From Sternotherus odoratus (lineage: Eukaryota > Chordata > Testudines > Kinosternidae): a DNA stretch of 64,000 nucleotides. The stretch's first letter is position 1; every line of letters starts with the position of its first letter. Of the stretch, positions 11,691-22,452 are shown one piece after another. The stretch is from NCBI GenBank assembly GCA_032164245.1, contig JAVMKO010000001.1, positions 170,635,934-170,699,933 on the forward strand, written 5' to 3'. Position numbers and translations under genes: made by a program. Under the pieces are notes generated by a model that saw only the letters and a list, made by a program, of their open reading frames with translations, did not search any database and was not told the DNA's origin.

Positions 11691-14204
11691 AATGTACACC
11701 AGCCTTTGATTTTCAAGCTCCTGCAAAGCTGGTCTAGGAGCAAGAGCTTATTTTGCTCTCCTCAAATCCTGGGGTCTGTATCGCATATTGACTGCAGTTT
11801 CTCATTTAATTCCCTTTAGCCAGCATGTTTTTGCCACTACTCTATTAACTATCAATGTGTACCATATTGGTTTTATAGATGCTTTCACTAGACCTCCTCT
11901 TTCCCTATCTAGACAAGTTGTACTCAGACATTCCAGAAAAGAAGTGTACTACTTTTATAAATGCTCTGCGGCTTGGTAGAACTCTTGCACAAAAAAACTC
12001 ATGGCCTGGAGCACTGCTAGTTTTTAAAAAAATCAGTTTTACATCTGTGGGCCATTTTTATGAAGGAGAACGGCCTATTCATTCTCTTACACATCTGATT
12101 TTGCCATTAAAACTGCCATAAGCTCATGAGCCAATCGAATTCACTTGAACTATGGTTCATATGTTGAGTTCAAAAGGCCACTATTAGACTGAAAAGAGAA
12201 AAGGGATACAGACAGATTGTGGACATTAGGCTGCTTTTGGTCCCTTTAGTCTTGCTCAGAAACCATTTCTCTTCGTGAGTTGAGAGCTCATAGGTATTCT
12301 GTGATGGTTACAAATGTATCTCACATTTTAAGCAGCACAAAGTTATATCTCTAAAAACTACAATTGATAATATATATATATATATTAACTTGTGCCTTTT
12401 TAATAAAAATGAAACACAAAGCATTCTAAATTACAGCAGCTTATAGATCTAAGAACTATCCACATTTCAGCAGAATACTGTAATTAAAATCAACATTGTA
12501 ACTGTAAAATGTTAACGCTCCATGGCAACTTAAAACCACAATAAAGCCTTCAAGTCAGACTGTCACAGTATTCTCTCTGCTGATCGCCTGGTTTTGCCTG
12601 CAGCTTCATTGCTGTAACAAAAAATTCTTTATTGAAAGTATGCGATACCCTCTCCTTTCCAAGAGGGAGGAAAAAACAAAAAAAGTTACAGAGCCCTTTT
12701 GGTTAATACACCACAACAGTCCTTTCCCTAACAGGCAATGTTCTTTGCTAGTACTAAGAAATAAAAGGATCTTTTGTTTACCATTAGTTGAGGTACATTT
12801 TCTTGCTTTGATTCTGGTCTAAAGCTACCACAAAGGAGAGACTTTTCAGCTGCAACATGGTTTTTCAAGATTACAATATGTCTGCATAAAATACATAATT
12901 AAAAAAGTTATTTGCAGAATTGGTTATCAAAAAAGCTCTGACTTCGCTTTAAAGAATTGCAAATATTTGCTTCCTAACAGCTAGTTAATAATTTTGCTGG
13001 CAAGAGGATGAGAGTTTATACTTCCTTTTAATCTCGATACCCTTTTGTCTAACAACAGCTAAGAAGTGGTGTGAAAATCATTTATAACTAGTTAAACTGC
13101 AGCAATAGCACTTAACCAAGCTCTACTGATTCTTGAGTAAAGGACGCTATTTTCCTTTTTAAACGACAAAAACAAGAGGCAATTGCTCTTAGTCATTTTC
13201 AATATTTACCACATTATTAGCTAATTAATATATCTACGTGCTTTGTGTCTGTAACATCTCACATTGAGTACAGGAAAAGGTAACAACGCAATCAGCTGGG
13301 TTACGCGCTAGAAACAGTGAGAAATTCTGTTCATTTGATGCAGATTCTATGCATCAGTCAACTCTCATCCACTAAGAAAACTATAAATGTTGAAATTTAG
13401 TTTTAATGAGTTAAGGAACTGCTGAGAAAGATTACGAGCAACTTAATAAAATAAATGCCATCATTAATTCAAACTGCAAGCAGTGTTACAGTCATATATT
13501 ATAAAGTTACCCTAAATAAACCTAGTGCTTCAAAAATGTACCAGTGATTTTCTATTACAAAATATGTGAAAATACAAAAGAATACCACAAAACAATGTCC
13601 TTTTTGGGTCAAAACTGACACCAAGACGACAAAGTCTTATTTTAGCTTGTTAACAGACTACTGGAATATACAAATTTCAATTTGGTTGAATTCTATATAT
13701 CATATCCACCAAAGCCCATGGTTAACATTCTCATGTAACCTCTAAAATTATTCTAAACTTCCTATCAAACCCTTTACTTCTCAGTGACCTTTAAGGTTAG
13801 CCACTACTTGTTTTCTAATACTACATTTTGGCAGCAATTATTTATTAGCCTGTTATTGCAAAACGTGCAATTTAACAATAAACCAGTCTGAAGGATTTTT
13901 TATATCTTCAGGATACATACCATATATTTCTTTAAAAATAATCATACTTTTGTAAGCAATACTTTACAGTAGACATCTCAAATCTACCATATTTGTAAAA
14001 CTTAAAGGAGAGAGATTTAGGATCTAAATTTTTATACATATATTTATATTCAGATTCTATATATATATTATATATACACAAGTATATATAATATATATAT
14101 AATCAGAGTCCAAAAATGAACAAAACCTAGGCACTGTACATAAAATCTTTTTTAAAACTCAAACAATAGAAAAACTTTAAACATTAAACAATTTTAATAA
14201 AAGT
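11691..14204. other. AT-rich, low-repeat DNA below the KDM6A 3'UTR
   Basis: About 2.5 kb with no recognised transposon and no coding signal. It carries AATAAA sites on the minus strand (12628-12633, 13841-13846) and AT runs at 12370-12387 and 14037-14102. It may be an extended 3'UTR or conserved downstream flank; sequence alone does not decide. Confidence 0.4.
14037..14102. repeat. AT-rich simple repeat
   Basis: Imperfect (TA)n with TATATA blocks and short palindromes, just downstream of the likely KDM6A polyadenylation site. Confidence 0.8.
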
Positions 14205-15035
14205 TTCTGTACAATGCTAAGCAGTTTTATTTACATATAGAAAATGTAATAGGAGTAGTGTTTGAAATTACAGCACTCCTTAAAATTTCAATGGCAGGTA
14301 ATCTGGAAAAAATAACAGCATTCCATTCACAAATATTTTCAAGCAATAAATATGTATTTATAAATAGTGTAAATTTACATCAAGATTAGAAACAAAAATC
14401 ACAAATCTGAAGTTTATTCCTTAGTCTATGTGCAACCCATTTATCTTTGTGACTTGGCTGTTAATTTTTTTAAATTTTATTTTAGGAACCAAAAAAAGTG
14501 TAACCGTCATGGTTTCAAAACAAGACAGAAAAACATAAAAGCAGTAAAAAAATTTATCTCACCTAACTTTTCACATTAAAAAAAAAAAATGTTGCCCAAA
14601 GAAAGACTTAAAATTTCTAACTACCTTACAAAGAAATGACCAGCTAAGCTAGTACTTTTTCCAAGGGAAATTCTGAAGGGGAAAAATGGATGAAACTAAT
14701 TCATCAGCCCAGAAACAGAGAAATACAAAAGAGGTGGTCTTCAAGTCAGTAGTCTGTATAATGTTGCCAGTTTTGTCAGATATATACAAAACATGGAATT
14801 ATTATTTTTTTTGAAGTACAGCTGGATGAGCTTTATTTAGTTTGAGTTCTGGAATAGGAGGCAGTGCTCTCTCCTGTCCAGTTGGTTGACACTCCGCACT
14901 TGGAAGGTTGCATAGACACAGCTTTCAAGCCAGCAGCCTTACAGGATAGCTACAAAAAAAAAAAAATCAGTGGTGCAGAACTGGGTCACTTCCTGAATAT
15001 CAGAAAAGTTTTCATTTAATGTCCATGGAAAAATG
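14205..15035 (-). other. KDM6A: KDM6A 3'UTR (end approximate)
   Basis: Unique AT-rich sequence with no recognised repeat follows the stop codon. Minus-strand AATAAA hexamers lie at 14832-14837, 14413-14418 and 14226-14231, and an ATTAAA at 14193-14198. I favour cleavage near 14205, about 20 bases past the 14226-14231 signal, because the length (about 0.8 kb) fits my recollection of mammalian KDM6A mRNAs. Longer isoforms ending near 13841-13846 or 12628-12633 (further AATAAA sites) are possible. Confidence 0.5.
14226..14231 (-). terminator. Candidate polyadenylation signal of KDM6A
   Basis: AATAAA on the minus strand, 805 bases past the stop codon, followed by ATTAAA at 14193-14198. Other AATAAA sites exist closer to and further from the stop, so the choice is provisional. 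Confidence 0.4.
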
Positions 15036-15065
15036 TCAAGATGAGGAGGATGGCAATGGAGGAGC
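15036..15065 (-). CDS. KDM6A: KDM6A terminal coding exon (10 codons)
   Basis: Ten codons, APPLPSSSS and a TGA stop (15036-15038). The acceptor is CTTTCCAG immediately above 15065. The tail follows QFTL from the preceding exon and gives the short proline/serine C-terminus seen in UTX. The exon is too short to stand out alone; it is supported by the acceptor, the frame and the family C-terminus. The same exon continues into the 3'UTR. Confidence 0.95.
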   Translation of the reverse strand, partial: APPLPSSSS

Positions 15066-15751
15066 CTGGAAAGAAAAAATAAATTACTTTTTCTACAATG
15101 AGCAAAATACAATTATTCAATAAAGATCCATGTAAACAATACATATAAAGTTTAAGGGGCAAATTAACATTATTGGTTTTATATTTCAGGATTTTTCTAA
15201 GACCACATTTGTGATTATTTTTGCATATTCAAGTACAATTTGCATTTTATTAATATTTTACATTAATACTCTCTAGGCACATTATTTTAAATCATCCATC
15301 ACAACAATTATCTAGATGAACATGCTAAAAATTAGACAACAGAACTCTTCCTATACAGGCCTTCTGGCTCATCTTAGTAGTAGTCTCGGAGTACAGATAT
15401 TTATTGACTTTTCTGCAAGTCACTTCAATATCTGAATGCTTCACAAACAATGATTTTGGGTCTTTTACATGTGAACTGAAAGCCAATAACTTTGAGCTCT
15501 GTTAGACCAATGGAGTTCATACATTCCAGAGTAGAGGGTCCCGCACTGAGAATACCCCGGATATTTAAATCATGGTACCTTAGCTAAAAGCTTACAACTT
15601 TTTTCGTAAGTGTAGTAAAGAGAAAAAACACTTCTCCAAATCAACACTGAATTGCAGCTGGAAATTAATCAAAAGGCACAGTCATTTCTGGACTGCCATA
15701 TTCAATTACAATACTACATCTCAGAATGCTCTATCCAACTACTGTCTACTT
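15066..15751. other. KDM6A last intron, proximal part
   Basis: AT-rich intron sequence next to the terminal exon; no repeat or other feature recognised. Confidence 0.5.
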
Positions 15752-16508
15752 CAGGGGTGGGCAAACTTTTTGGTCAGAGGGCCATCTCGGGTTTGGAAAA
15801 TTATATGGAGGGCTTGGTAGGGAAGACCCCGCCCCCTATCCGCCCCCTCCTCACACTTCCCCCCCCCCCCACTACCCCTTGAGAATCCCCGACCCATCCA
15901 ACCCCCTGTGATCTTGTCCCCTAAGTGCCCTTCCAGAGACCTCTCACCCTAACCATCCCCTAAAACCCCACCCCCTACCCAACTCCCCTGCTCCCTGATG
16001 TCCCCAACCCCTATGCATCCTCCCGCCCCCTAACCACCACCCCGGAACCCCACCCCCTATTGAATCCCCTCTGCTCCCAGACTGCCCCCTCCAACCACCA
16101 CCCTGGAATCCCACCCCTATCCACCACCCCCCGTCCCAGGACTGCCCCCACCCCCTATCCAACAGCCCAAAGCCCAGCCCTCTTACCTAGTTGCTCGGTG
16201 AGACGGGGAGGGGGGGCGCACAACCCTGGCCCCTGGAGCTCTGTCCACACAATGCAGCTCCGGAGGAGGGGGCAGTGCACAGCCCTGGCCCCCTGAGCGC
16301 TGCCTGAGTGGCGCTGCACCCGGGTAGGGGAGGCAGCGCGCAGCCCCAGGAGTCTGCCCCGCGATGCGGCTCCGGGGCTGGAGGGAGCGCGCACCCCCAG
16401 CACGCTGCCCCCACGGGGCAGCTCTTGGGGAGGGGCCAGAGGCAGCCTCCCCAGGGGAGGGTCCCGCGGGCCAGATCTGGCTCGCGGGCTGTAGTTTGCC
16501 CACCCCTG
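15752..16508. mobile_element. Non-autonomous hAT transposon
   Basis: Ends CAGGGGTGGGCAAACT and its inverse AGTTTGCCCACCCCTG. Flanked by GTCTACTT (15744-15751) and GTTTACTT (16509-16516), a 7/8 match to an 8-bp duplication, the size made by hAT transposases. The interior is C-rich then GC-rich, with a (C)n run near 15859-15870. Open frames inside are compositional; no transposase. Confidence 0.85.
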
Positions 16509-17303
16509 GTTTACTTTCCTGTGAATGTAATGTTCATCATGATTCAATTCAAGACCACTCTCACTCTGGATTATGAACAAGACATCAGACCTTGCCTGCA
16601 ACACTGAAAACCACATGGAATGAATGGACAATCATGCATTATCACAGTTCAAACAGCAGGCTACAACCATACAGGACACGCCTACAAATGGGCAAAGGTA
16701 ATGGACACCAGGATTTTTGCTTTATAACTCAGATGCAAAGGAGGCTCCAAACAGAATTGTTGGAGATAATTTTCTTGCCAAGCAGCGAGAAAGCCATTTG
16801 TTTTTGATTTCCTACTAGAAATAACACCAGAGTTTCTCTTAAACATGGTGCTAGTCTCTCAGCTTCACAATTTTTATTCTTCCCCTCCCAATCCGGGGGC
16901 AAACAGAGGTTTCTGGGGGCCTAGAGCAAAGTTTTAAACTGAGGCCTTCAACGTTCCAAAAAAAAAAAAAAAAGTGCCATAGAGATGGAAGAGTTTAACT
17001 GTTACACAATGGGATAGGGTGGGTTTAAGAAAGGGCCCAGCCCTGTGGGGTCACTGCCTTTCCTGTGGAGATAACAGTGGGACTGTAACCTGCATGCAGC
17101 CAGTGAGCCACTTCTGGTTCCACGTCTCCCAGAGCTCTAGTCCGGCTGCCAGTGGGAGCAGTATCCCAGACCCCTCAACTCACTCCTACCTCCAGACTGG
17201 CAGGTTGCCTCAGGCCGAGTGCAATGATGCCAGTGGTGGCTGGATACGGGAGGCTGGGATGGACAAGTCGCCTCCAACACTAATCAATGGCAGGCACCAC
17301 ACT
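16509..17303. other. KDM6A intron, unclassified
   Basis: Mixed composition with an A-tract at 16956-16973. 16880-17300 is relatively GC-rich and may be an old repeat, but I cannot name it. Confidence 0.35.
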
Positions 17304-17490
17304 TGAATGGCACTGCGACTCTGTATGCCATGTCACAGTGCCCTGCACTCAGATTTGGCCCAGCTGCTCCTCCATGAAGATGAAGGGGTGACCGAGCCAA
17401 ATCTGAATGGCACTGAGACCCCATATGCTAGGTGGCAATGCTTGTCACTCAAATTTGGCACAGTTGCCCTGTGGTGATTTTGGAGGGTTC
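17304..17490. repeat. Two-unit tandem repeat, about 101-bp period
   Basis: GAATGGCACTG..ACTC..TATGC (17304 onward) recurs from 17405 as GAATGGCACTGAGACCCCATATGC, each followed by CACTCA(A/G)ATTTGGC(C/A)CAG(C/T)TGC. The units are clearly diverged from one another. Confidence 0.6.
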
Positions 17491-17842
17491 CAGGGGAAAC
17501 TGCCCCTTTTGCACACCCCTCCCCCCCAACCAGTTATGGGTGGCCCTGTCTCCATCTGATCCAGACATGATCCTCAGGTAGACTCTATATTAGAATTTCA
17601 AGCCTCATCCTTGTGGATTTTAACACCGGTTTTTCTCTGGAAACTCATTTATATACTCTATAGTAAATTATTGTACTTTTCTATGCATTTCTACCCCTTC
17701 AATATTTTTTCTGTAAAAAATGAAAATATAATTCTGTAAATCCATCTGAACCAGAAAATCCAAGGTATTCATATACAAATAGACACCAAGACAGCATAAC
17801 GGCTTTACAAAGATAGTTTTGCACCCACTGAATATAACTTAC

Positions 17843-18013
17843 TAATGTAAATTGGTCATAGGCTTGCATCATGTCCTCCATTTTGTACTGTTCTAGCACC
17901 ACAAAATTTTCCAGGTTTCCGCTTATCTTTCGTGCACAGTCTTGGCAATGTACAACATAGGTCTTTCGAGAATTGCTCTCACTGGTGACAAAAAGCAGAT
18001 TAAAGACTTCCAC
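17843..18013 (-). CDS. KDM6A: KDM6A exon k: zinc-binding domain, second Cys pair
   Basis: 57 codons (435-491), both ends on codon boundaries. It encodes [19 protein letters not shown]... with HCQDC (Cys457 and Cys460, the second zinc pair) and ends [13 protein letters not shown]. Acceptor CACAG above 18013; donor GTAAGT at 17837-17842. Beyond the donor the frame stays open into the intron with non-conserved residues, so the splice site rather than the open frame marks the end. Confidence 0.97.
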
Positions 18014-18279
18014 CTGTGTGACAGGAAACAAATCAGTGTTGATATCTGTTTTTGGAAAGCTACAAAAAATAAGGTTTGGCTGGTTTGGGATTTATATTCT
18101 GACTGTGTGCATGTACACGAGAAAAAAGACAAGGTAGCTTAAGAAAGTCACATTTTAGAGGTTCAGTCACAGAGGTAGGCAATCTTCCAACTCATGTCTT
18201 CTACTACTACTTGATTAAGATGTTTGAATGAAGTCATTAAGGAAAGCGCAGGGAATATTACTAAGCAAGTTTCATTCTC

Positions 18280-18404
18280 TTGGGGAAAGGGCTCAGTGGT
18301 ATGAGTATTGGCCTGCTAAACCCAGGGTTGTGAGTTCAATCCTTGAGAAGGCCATTTAGGGATATGCGGCAAAAATAGGGATTGAGCAGGGGGTTGGACT
18401 AGAT
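18280..18404 (+). mobile_element. tRNA-type SINE with CR1-like tail, left part
   Basis: Carries pol III-like boxes: GGCTCAGTGGTATGAG (A-box region) and GGGTTGTGAGTTCAATCC (B-box region), followed by GCCATTTAGGGATAT and GGGGGTTGGACTAGATGA. This is the layout of the turtle tRNA-derived SINE whose tail resembles the CR1 3' end. A hAT element interrupts it at 18405; the tail resumes at 18865. Confidence 0.8.
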
Positions 18405-18864
18405 GAGGGGTCTTAAACTCAAAATGACCAAGAGAGCCGCATGAGGACTAGTGGATTGGCCCAAGGGCCACATCACTGACACGCCCCCCTCGCTGCCCCC
18501 ACTCCACCCCTTTCATGAGGTCCTGCTCCTGTCTCGCCGCCTCCTGAGTGCACAGCTCCCCAATCCTCCCTCCTGGAAAGTGCTAAGCACGGCCAACAGC
18601 TGTTTGGCAATGGAAAATGCCTGGAGGCAGGAAGGAGCCTGGTGGGCCTCCTCCCCTCTGCAGGAGGCGTACCGCTCCTGGCCCCTCTTTCCCGGAAACT
18701 ACTATGCCGCCGAGAACTATCTGGGGTAGATAGAGCAGTGGGAAGCAGCGCGGGGTGGGGGGAGAAGGCGGAGAGTTTAGCAGCCCCAGAAAACAAGGGG
18801 GGGGGGGAGGGAACTTGGAGGGCCGCAGGGAAGGGCTCTGGGGGCCGCATATTTGAGACCCCTG
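18405..18864. mobile_element. hAT element inserted in the SINE
   Basis: Ends GAGGGGTCTTAAACTCAAA and ATTTGAGACCCCTG are inverted versions of each other. The exact 8-base duplication GACTAGAT flanks it at 18397-18404 and 18865-18872. Interior GC-rich (GGAGGAGCCCACC-type words on the minus strand). 460 bp, no transposase. Confidence 0.85.
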
Positions 18865-18910
18865 GACTAGATGATCTCCTGAGGTCCCTTCCAACTTTGA
18901 GATTCTATAA
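18865..18910 (+). mobile_element. tRNA-type SINE tail, right part
   Basis: GACTAGATGATCTCCTGAGGTCCCTTCCAACTTTGAGATTCTATAA: the CR1-like tail of the SINE that starts at 18280, displaced by the hAT insertion. Confidence 0.8.
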
Positions 18911-18929
18911 TTATCTGAGGGTTACATCT

Positions 18930-19090
18930 GTAAAGTAAATACTGTAAGCATTATACCCATTTTGCAGATGGGTGAACAGAGGATTAAGGCCAACATTTTC
19001 AAATGCTTACTAATTCTCAGTGCTCCCCCCTCCCCCAACCTTTTTTGGCGTCAACTTGGGACAAGTGCCTGATTTTCAGAGGTGCTAAAA
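18930..19090. repeat. MIR-like fragment (weak)
   Basis: CATTATACCCATTTTGCAGATGGGTGAACAGAGGATTAAG resembles the MIR segment around 'cattttacagatgaggaaactgaggc'. The rest does not match clearly. Confidence 0.4.
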
Positions 19091-19548
19091 TGGTGCTTTT
19101 CATTTGGTCTTTAGCAAAACTGCTATCCTGTTCACACCAAAGTTCTCTCTCTAAAGTAAAATAAAATTCTAAAAATGAAGCTCAGAAGATCAAATTCAGT
19201 ACAGATGGGATGAACCTTTTTTGAGAAAAGACGGTTACCTATCTTGTAAGTGTTGTTCTTAAGAGATGTGTTGTTCAGGTCCATTCCAAATTAGGTGTAC
19301 ACACGTCGTGTGCACGAATGTCAGAAACGTTTTCCTTCACCAGCTCCCGTCAGACTGGCAGGGGAGCCCCCTAGAGTGGCAGTGCATATTTTACCCTGCC
19401 AGTCTGACCCCCTTTCAGTTCCTGGACTCCGGCAGAGGGGAAGGGGAATGGATCTTGTAATGGACACGAACACCACATCTCAAAGAACAAGTTACAAAGT
19501 AGGTAACCATCTTTTCTTCTTCGAGTGATTGTTCACGTCCATTCCAAA

Positions 19549-20330
19549 TTAGGTGACTTCCAAGCTTATCATAGCAGGAGGGTAGGAGTCATGGAACGAT
19601 GGATTGAAGAACGGCCCTGCCAACCGCTGCATCGTCTCTGCCTGCTGTTTGATCGTATAATGGGCCATAAACGTGTGCACCGAGGACCAGGTCGCTGCTC
19701 TACAGATGTCCTGGATTGGGACCTGGGCCAGGAACGCCGCCGAAGAAGCGAGCCCTCTGGCGGAATGTGCCGTGATCTCCGGGGCCGGAACCTTGGCCAA
19801 CTCATAGCAGGCACAAATGCAGTTCTCAATCCATAAAGATATGCGCTGTATCCAGACTGCAAGTCCCTTCATTCTGTCCGCAATGGCGACAAACAACTGG
19901 GTTGACTTCCGGAAAGGTTTAGTCCATTCCAAATAGAACATCCTGTGGATGTCCAGAGAATGCAGACTATGGTGGCTTCGGTCTGTGTGAGGTTTAGGAT
20001 AGAACACTGGCAAACAAATGTCCTGACCCATGTGGAATTCCGAGACCACCTTAGGAAGAAACTTAGGGTGGGCCCGAGTTGCACCTTATCCTTATGAAAG
20101 ACTGCATATGGCGTCTCGGAGGTGAGTGCCCTCAGCTCAGATACCCTCCTTGCTGAAGTAATGGTCACCAGGAATGCCATTTTCCAGGAGAGGTGAAGCA
20201 GAGAGCAAGAGGCAAGGGGCTCAGACGGAGAGCTCATGAGCCTAGAGAGGACCAGGTTTAAATTCCAGGGTGGAACCAGAAGTTGAGAGTGCGGGAACAC
20301 CCTGTCCAGACCTTTGAGGGTCAAGGGCAT
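19549..20330 (-). pseudogene. DIRS tyrosine recombinase (element C)
   Basis: Two overlapping frames. The upstream one (20330-19869) gives NLNLVLSRLM...LHLSWKMAFLVTITSARRVSELRAL, with the first catalytic Arg in SARRVSEL. The downstream one (20049-19549) gives FHMGQDICLPVF..., then AHSARGLASSAAFLAQ (His-x-x-Arg near 19756-19767), IQDICRAATWSS and HTFMAHYTI with the Tyr nucleophile position. So all recognisable catalytic landmarks of a tyrosine recombinase survive, but a frameshift near 20049 separates the N- and C-terminal parts. In DIRS elements this enzyme replaces the integrase and inserts a circular DNA form. Confidence 0.75.
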
Positions 20331-20580
20331 CTGGGAGTTGACTCAGGCTGAGCTTCACCAGGAGTGCTGCTGGGAGCAGTGCCAAGAAGGTGACCTTGAG
20401 CGCCGCACCATAACCGGCTTTCCTCTGGACTGCACAGGTGGTGGCAGTGCTGGAGGCTTCTCCCTATCAGGGAGGGGGTTTGCTGTGGACATTTCAACGA
20501 GGTCCCTTGCTGCCTCAAACATGTCCAGCGTGGAGGGCTACTTGAGGGCCTCCGCCAAGGCTCCATCAGCATTGCACTCA

Positions 20581-20894
20581 CTCAGCCCAGGGCTTGACGG
20601 GCCTCACAGTGACAGAGCTACCAGGGCTGGCACGTGGTCTGGGTCCGTACTTCCTGCCTGTGCACTAGGCTCCACATGCAGCACTGCCTTTCTGTGAGGG
20701 GAGTGCCCTCTGTCCCTTTGGCCGTGTAGTCTGGCTGCCGGGGAGGTGGACCGACATTGGGGCTTGTCCTCCCTTCTCGGTACTAACTTGCGGTACCTCA
20801 CCGGCACCAGATCCCGCATGGACTCCAGGGCGCTGCGCACTGAAGACGCCAATACTGGGTGGTCCGAGGCCAATGGCTGTAACACAGCCTCCAT
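20581..20894 (-). pseudogene. DIRS gag, part after the CR1 insertion (element C)
   Basis: LKQLLMEAVLQPLASDHPVLASSV... follows the KPRTKKERD block of the gag N-terminus once the CR1 is removed, matching the order ERDISLRAILMESAL in element D. The rest is low-complexity Arg/Ser/Pro. Confidence 0.6.
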
Positions 20895-20925
20895 GAGCAG
20901 TTGCTTGAGGTGATTTTTCCCTGAA

Positions 20926-22246
20926 AAAAATCATGGAGCAGGTCCTCAAGGAATCAATTCTGAAGCAATTAGGGGAGAGGAAAGTGATCAGGAACAGTCA
21001 CAGCATGGATTCACCAAGGGCAAGTCATGCCTGACTAACCTAATTGCCTTCTATGATGAGATAACTGGCTTTGTGGATGAGGGGAAAGCAGTGGATGTGT
21101 TGTTCCTTAACTTTAGCAAAGCTTTTGATATGGTGTCCCACAGTATTCTTGCCAGCAAGTTAAAGAAGTATGGACTGGATGAATGGACCATAAGGTGGAT
21201 AGAAAGCTGGCTGAATCGTCACGCTCAATGGGTAGTGATCAATGGCTCCATGTTTAGGTGGCAGCCAGTATCAAGCGGAGTGCCCCAACGGTTGGTCCTG
21301 GGGCCGGTTTTATTCAACATCTTTATCAATGATCTGGAGGATGGCATGGACTGCACCCTCAGCAAGTTTGCAGATGACACTAAACTGGGAGGAATGGTAG
21401 ATACACTGGAGGGCAGGGATAGGATACAGAGGGACCTAGACAAATTAGAGGACTGGGCCAAAAGAAATTTGATGAGGTTCAACAAGGACAAGAGCAGAGT
21501 CCTGCACTTAGGACGGAAGAATCCCATGCAGCGCTATAGACTAGGGACTGAATGGCTAGGCAGCAGTTCCGCAGAAAAGGACCCAGGGGTTACAGTGGAC
21601 AAGAAGCTGGACATGAGTCAACGGTGTGCACTTGTTGCCAAGAAGGCTAATGACATTTTGGACTGTATAAGTAGGGGCATTGCCAGCAGATTGAGGGACA
21701 TGATCGTTCCCCTCTATTCAACATTGATAAGGCCTTATCTGGAGTACTGTGTCCAGTTTTGGGGCCCATGCTACAAGAAGGATGTGGAAAAATTGGAAAG
21801 AGTCCAGAGGATAGCAACAAAAACGATTAGGGGCCTGGAGCACAACTTATGAGGAGAGGGTGAGAGAACTAGGATTGTTTAGTCTGCAGAAGAGAAGACT
21901 GAGGGGGAATTTGATAGCTTCTTTCAACTACTTGAAAGGGGGTTCCAAAGAGGATGGATCTAGACTGTTCTCATTGGTACCAGATGACAGAACAAGGAGT
22001 AATGGTCTCAAGTTGCAGTAGGGAAGGTTTAGGTTGGATATTAGGAAAAACTTTTTCACTAGGAGGGTGGTGAAGCACTGGAATGGGTTACTTAGGGAGG
22101 TGGTAGAATCTCCTTCCTTAGAGGTTTTTAAGGCCAGGCTTGACAAAGCCCTGGCTGGGATGATTTAGTTGGGGTTAGTCCTGCTCTAAGCAGGGGGTTG
22201 GACTAGATGACCTCCTGAAATCCCTTCCAACCCTGATATTCTATGA
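20926..22246 (+). mobile_element. CR1 LINE with reverse-transcriptase reading
   Basis: 5'-truncated CR1. The open frame at 21073-21852 (259 codons) gives [21 protein letters not shown](R)[18 protein letters not shown] and FADDTKLGG, the conserved reverse-transcriptase blocks with the catalytic Asp pair. A 2-base deletion near 21843 ends the frame (GLEHNL, stop); the family continues ...[11 protein letters not shown] in another frame to about 22180. The 3' end has GATATTCTATGA at 22236-22246. It lies inside DIRS element C in the opposite orientation, so it is younger. Confidence 0.92.
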
Positions 22247-22249
22247 AAG

Positions 22250-22452
22250 TCTCTTTCTTTCTTAGTTCTGGGCTTAAAAGCCTTAAAGATCGTGCAGCGC
22301 TCAGTCTGGTGTGATTCCCCCAAACAAGGAAGGCAGGAGCTGTGGAGATCGCTGAACGGCATGAGCTTGTGGCATGTGGTGCAAGCTTTAAACCTCTGGG
22401 TTTGTGGCATGCCCCGCATCCCGAGGCTGATGCTGGAGTAAGTTCCAGACAC
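22250..22452 (-). pseudogene. DIRS gag N-terminal part (element C)
   Basis: Reads FKACTTCHKLMPFSDLHSSC...CLGESHQTERCTIFKAFKPRTKKERD, a Cys/His-rich region with CxxCH, CxxC and xxxxH spacing followed by a basic KPRTKKERD block, as in the other DIRS gag copies here. It breaks at the CR1 junction. Confidence 0.65.

Noticed and set aside
16155..16631. 158-codon minus-strand frame rich in Pro/Arg
   Set aside because: Lies across the hAT element at 15752-16508 and runs past its end; composition effect only.
17699..17842. Extension of KDM6A past QFTL into the open intron frame
   Set aside because: The residues after QFTL (VSYIQWVQ...) are not family-like, a GTAAGT donor sits at the border, and the expected APPLPS tail is found at 15036-15065.
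21073..21852. 259-codon open frame as a host gene
   Set aside because: It is the CR1 reverse transcriptase ([14 protein letters not shown] blocks), ending at a frameshift.
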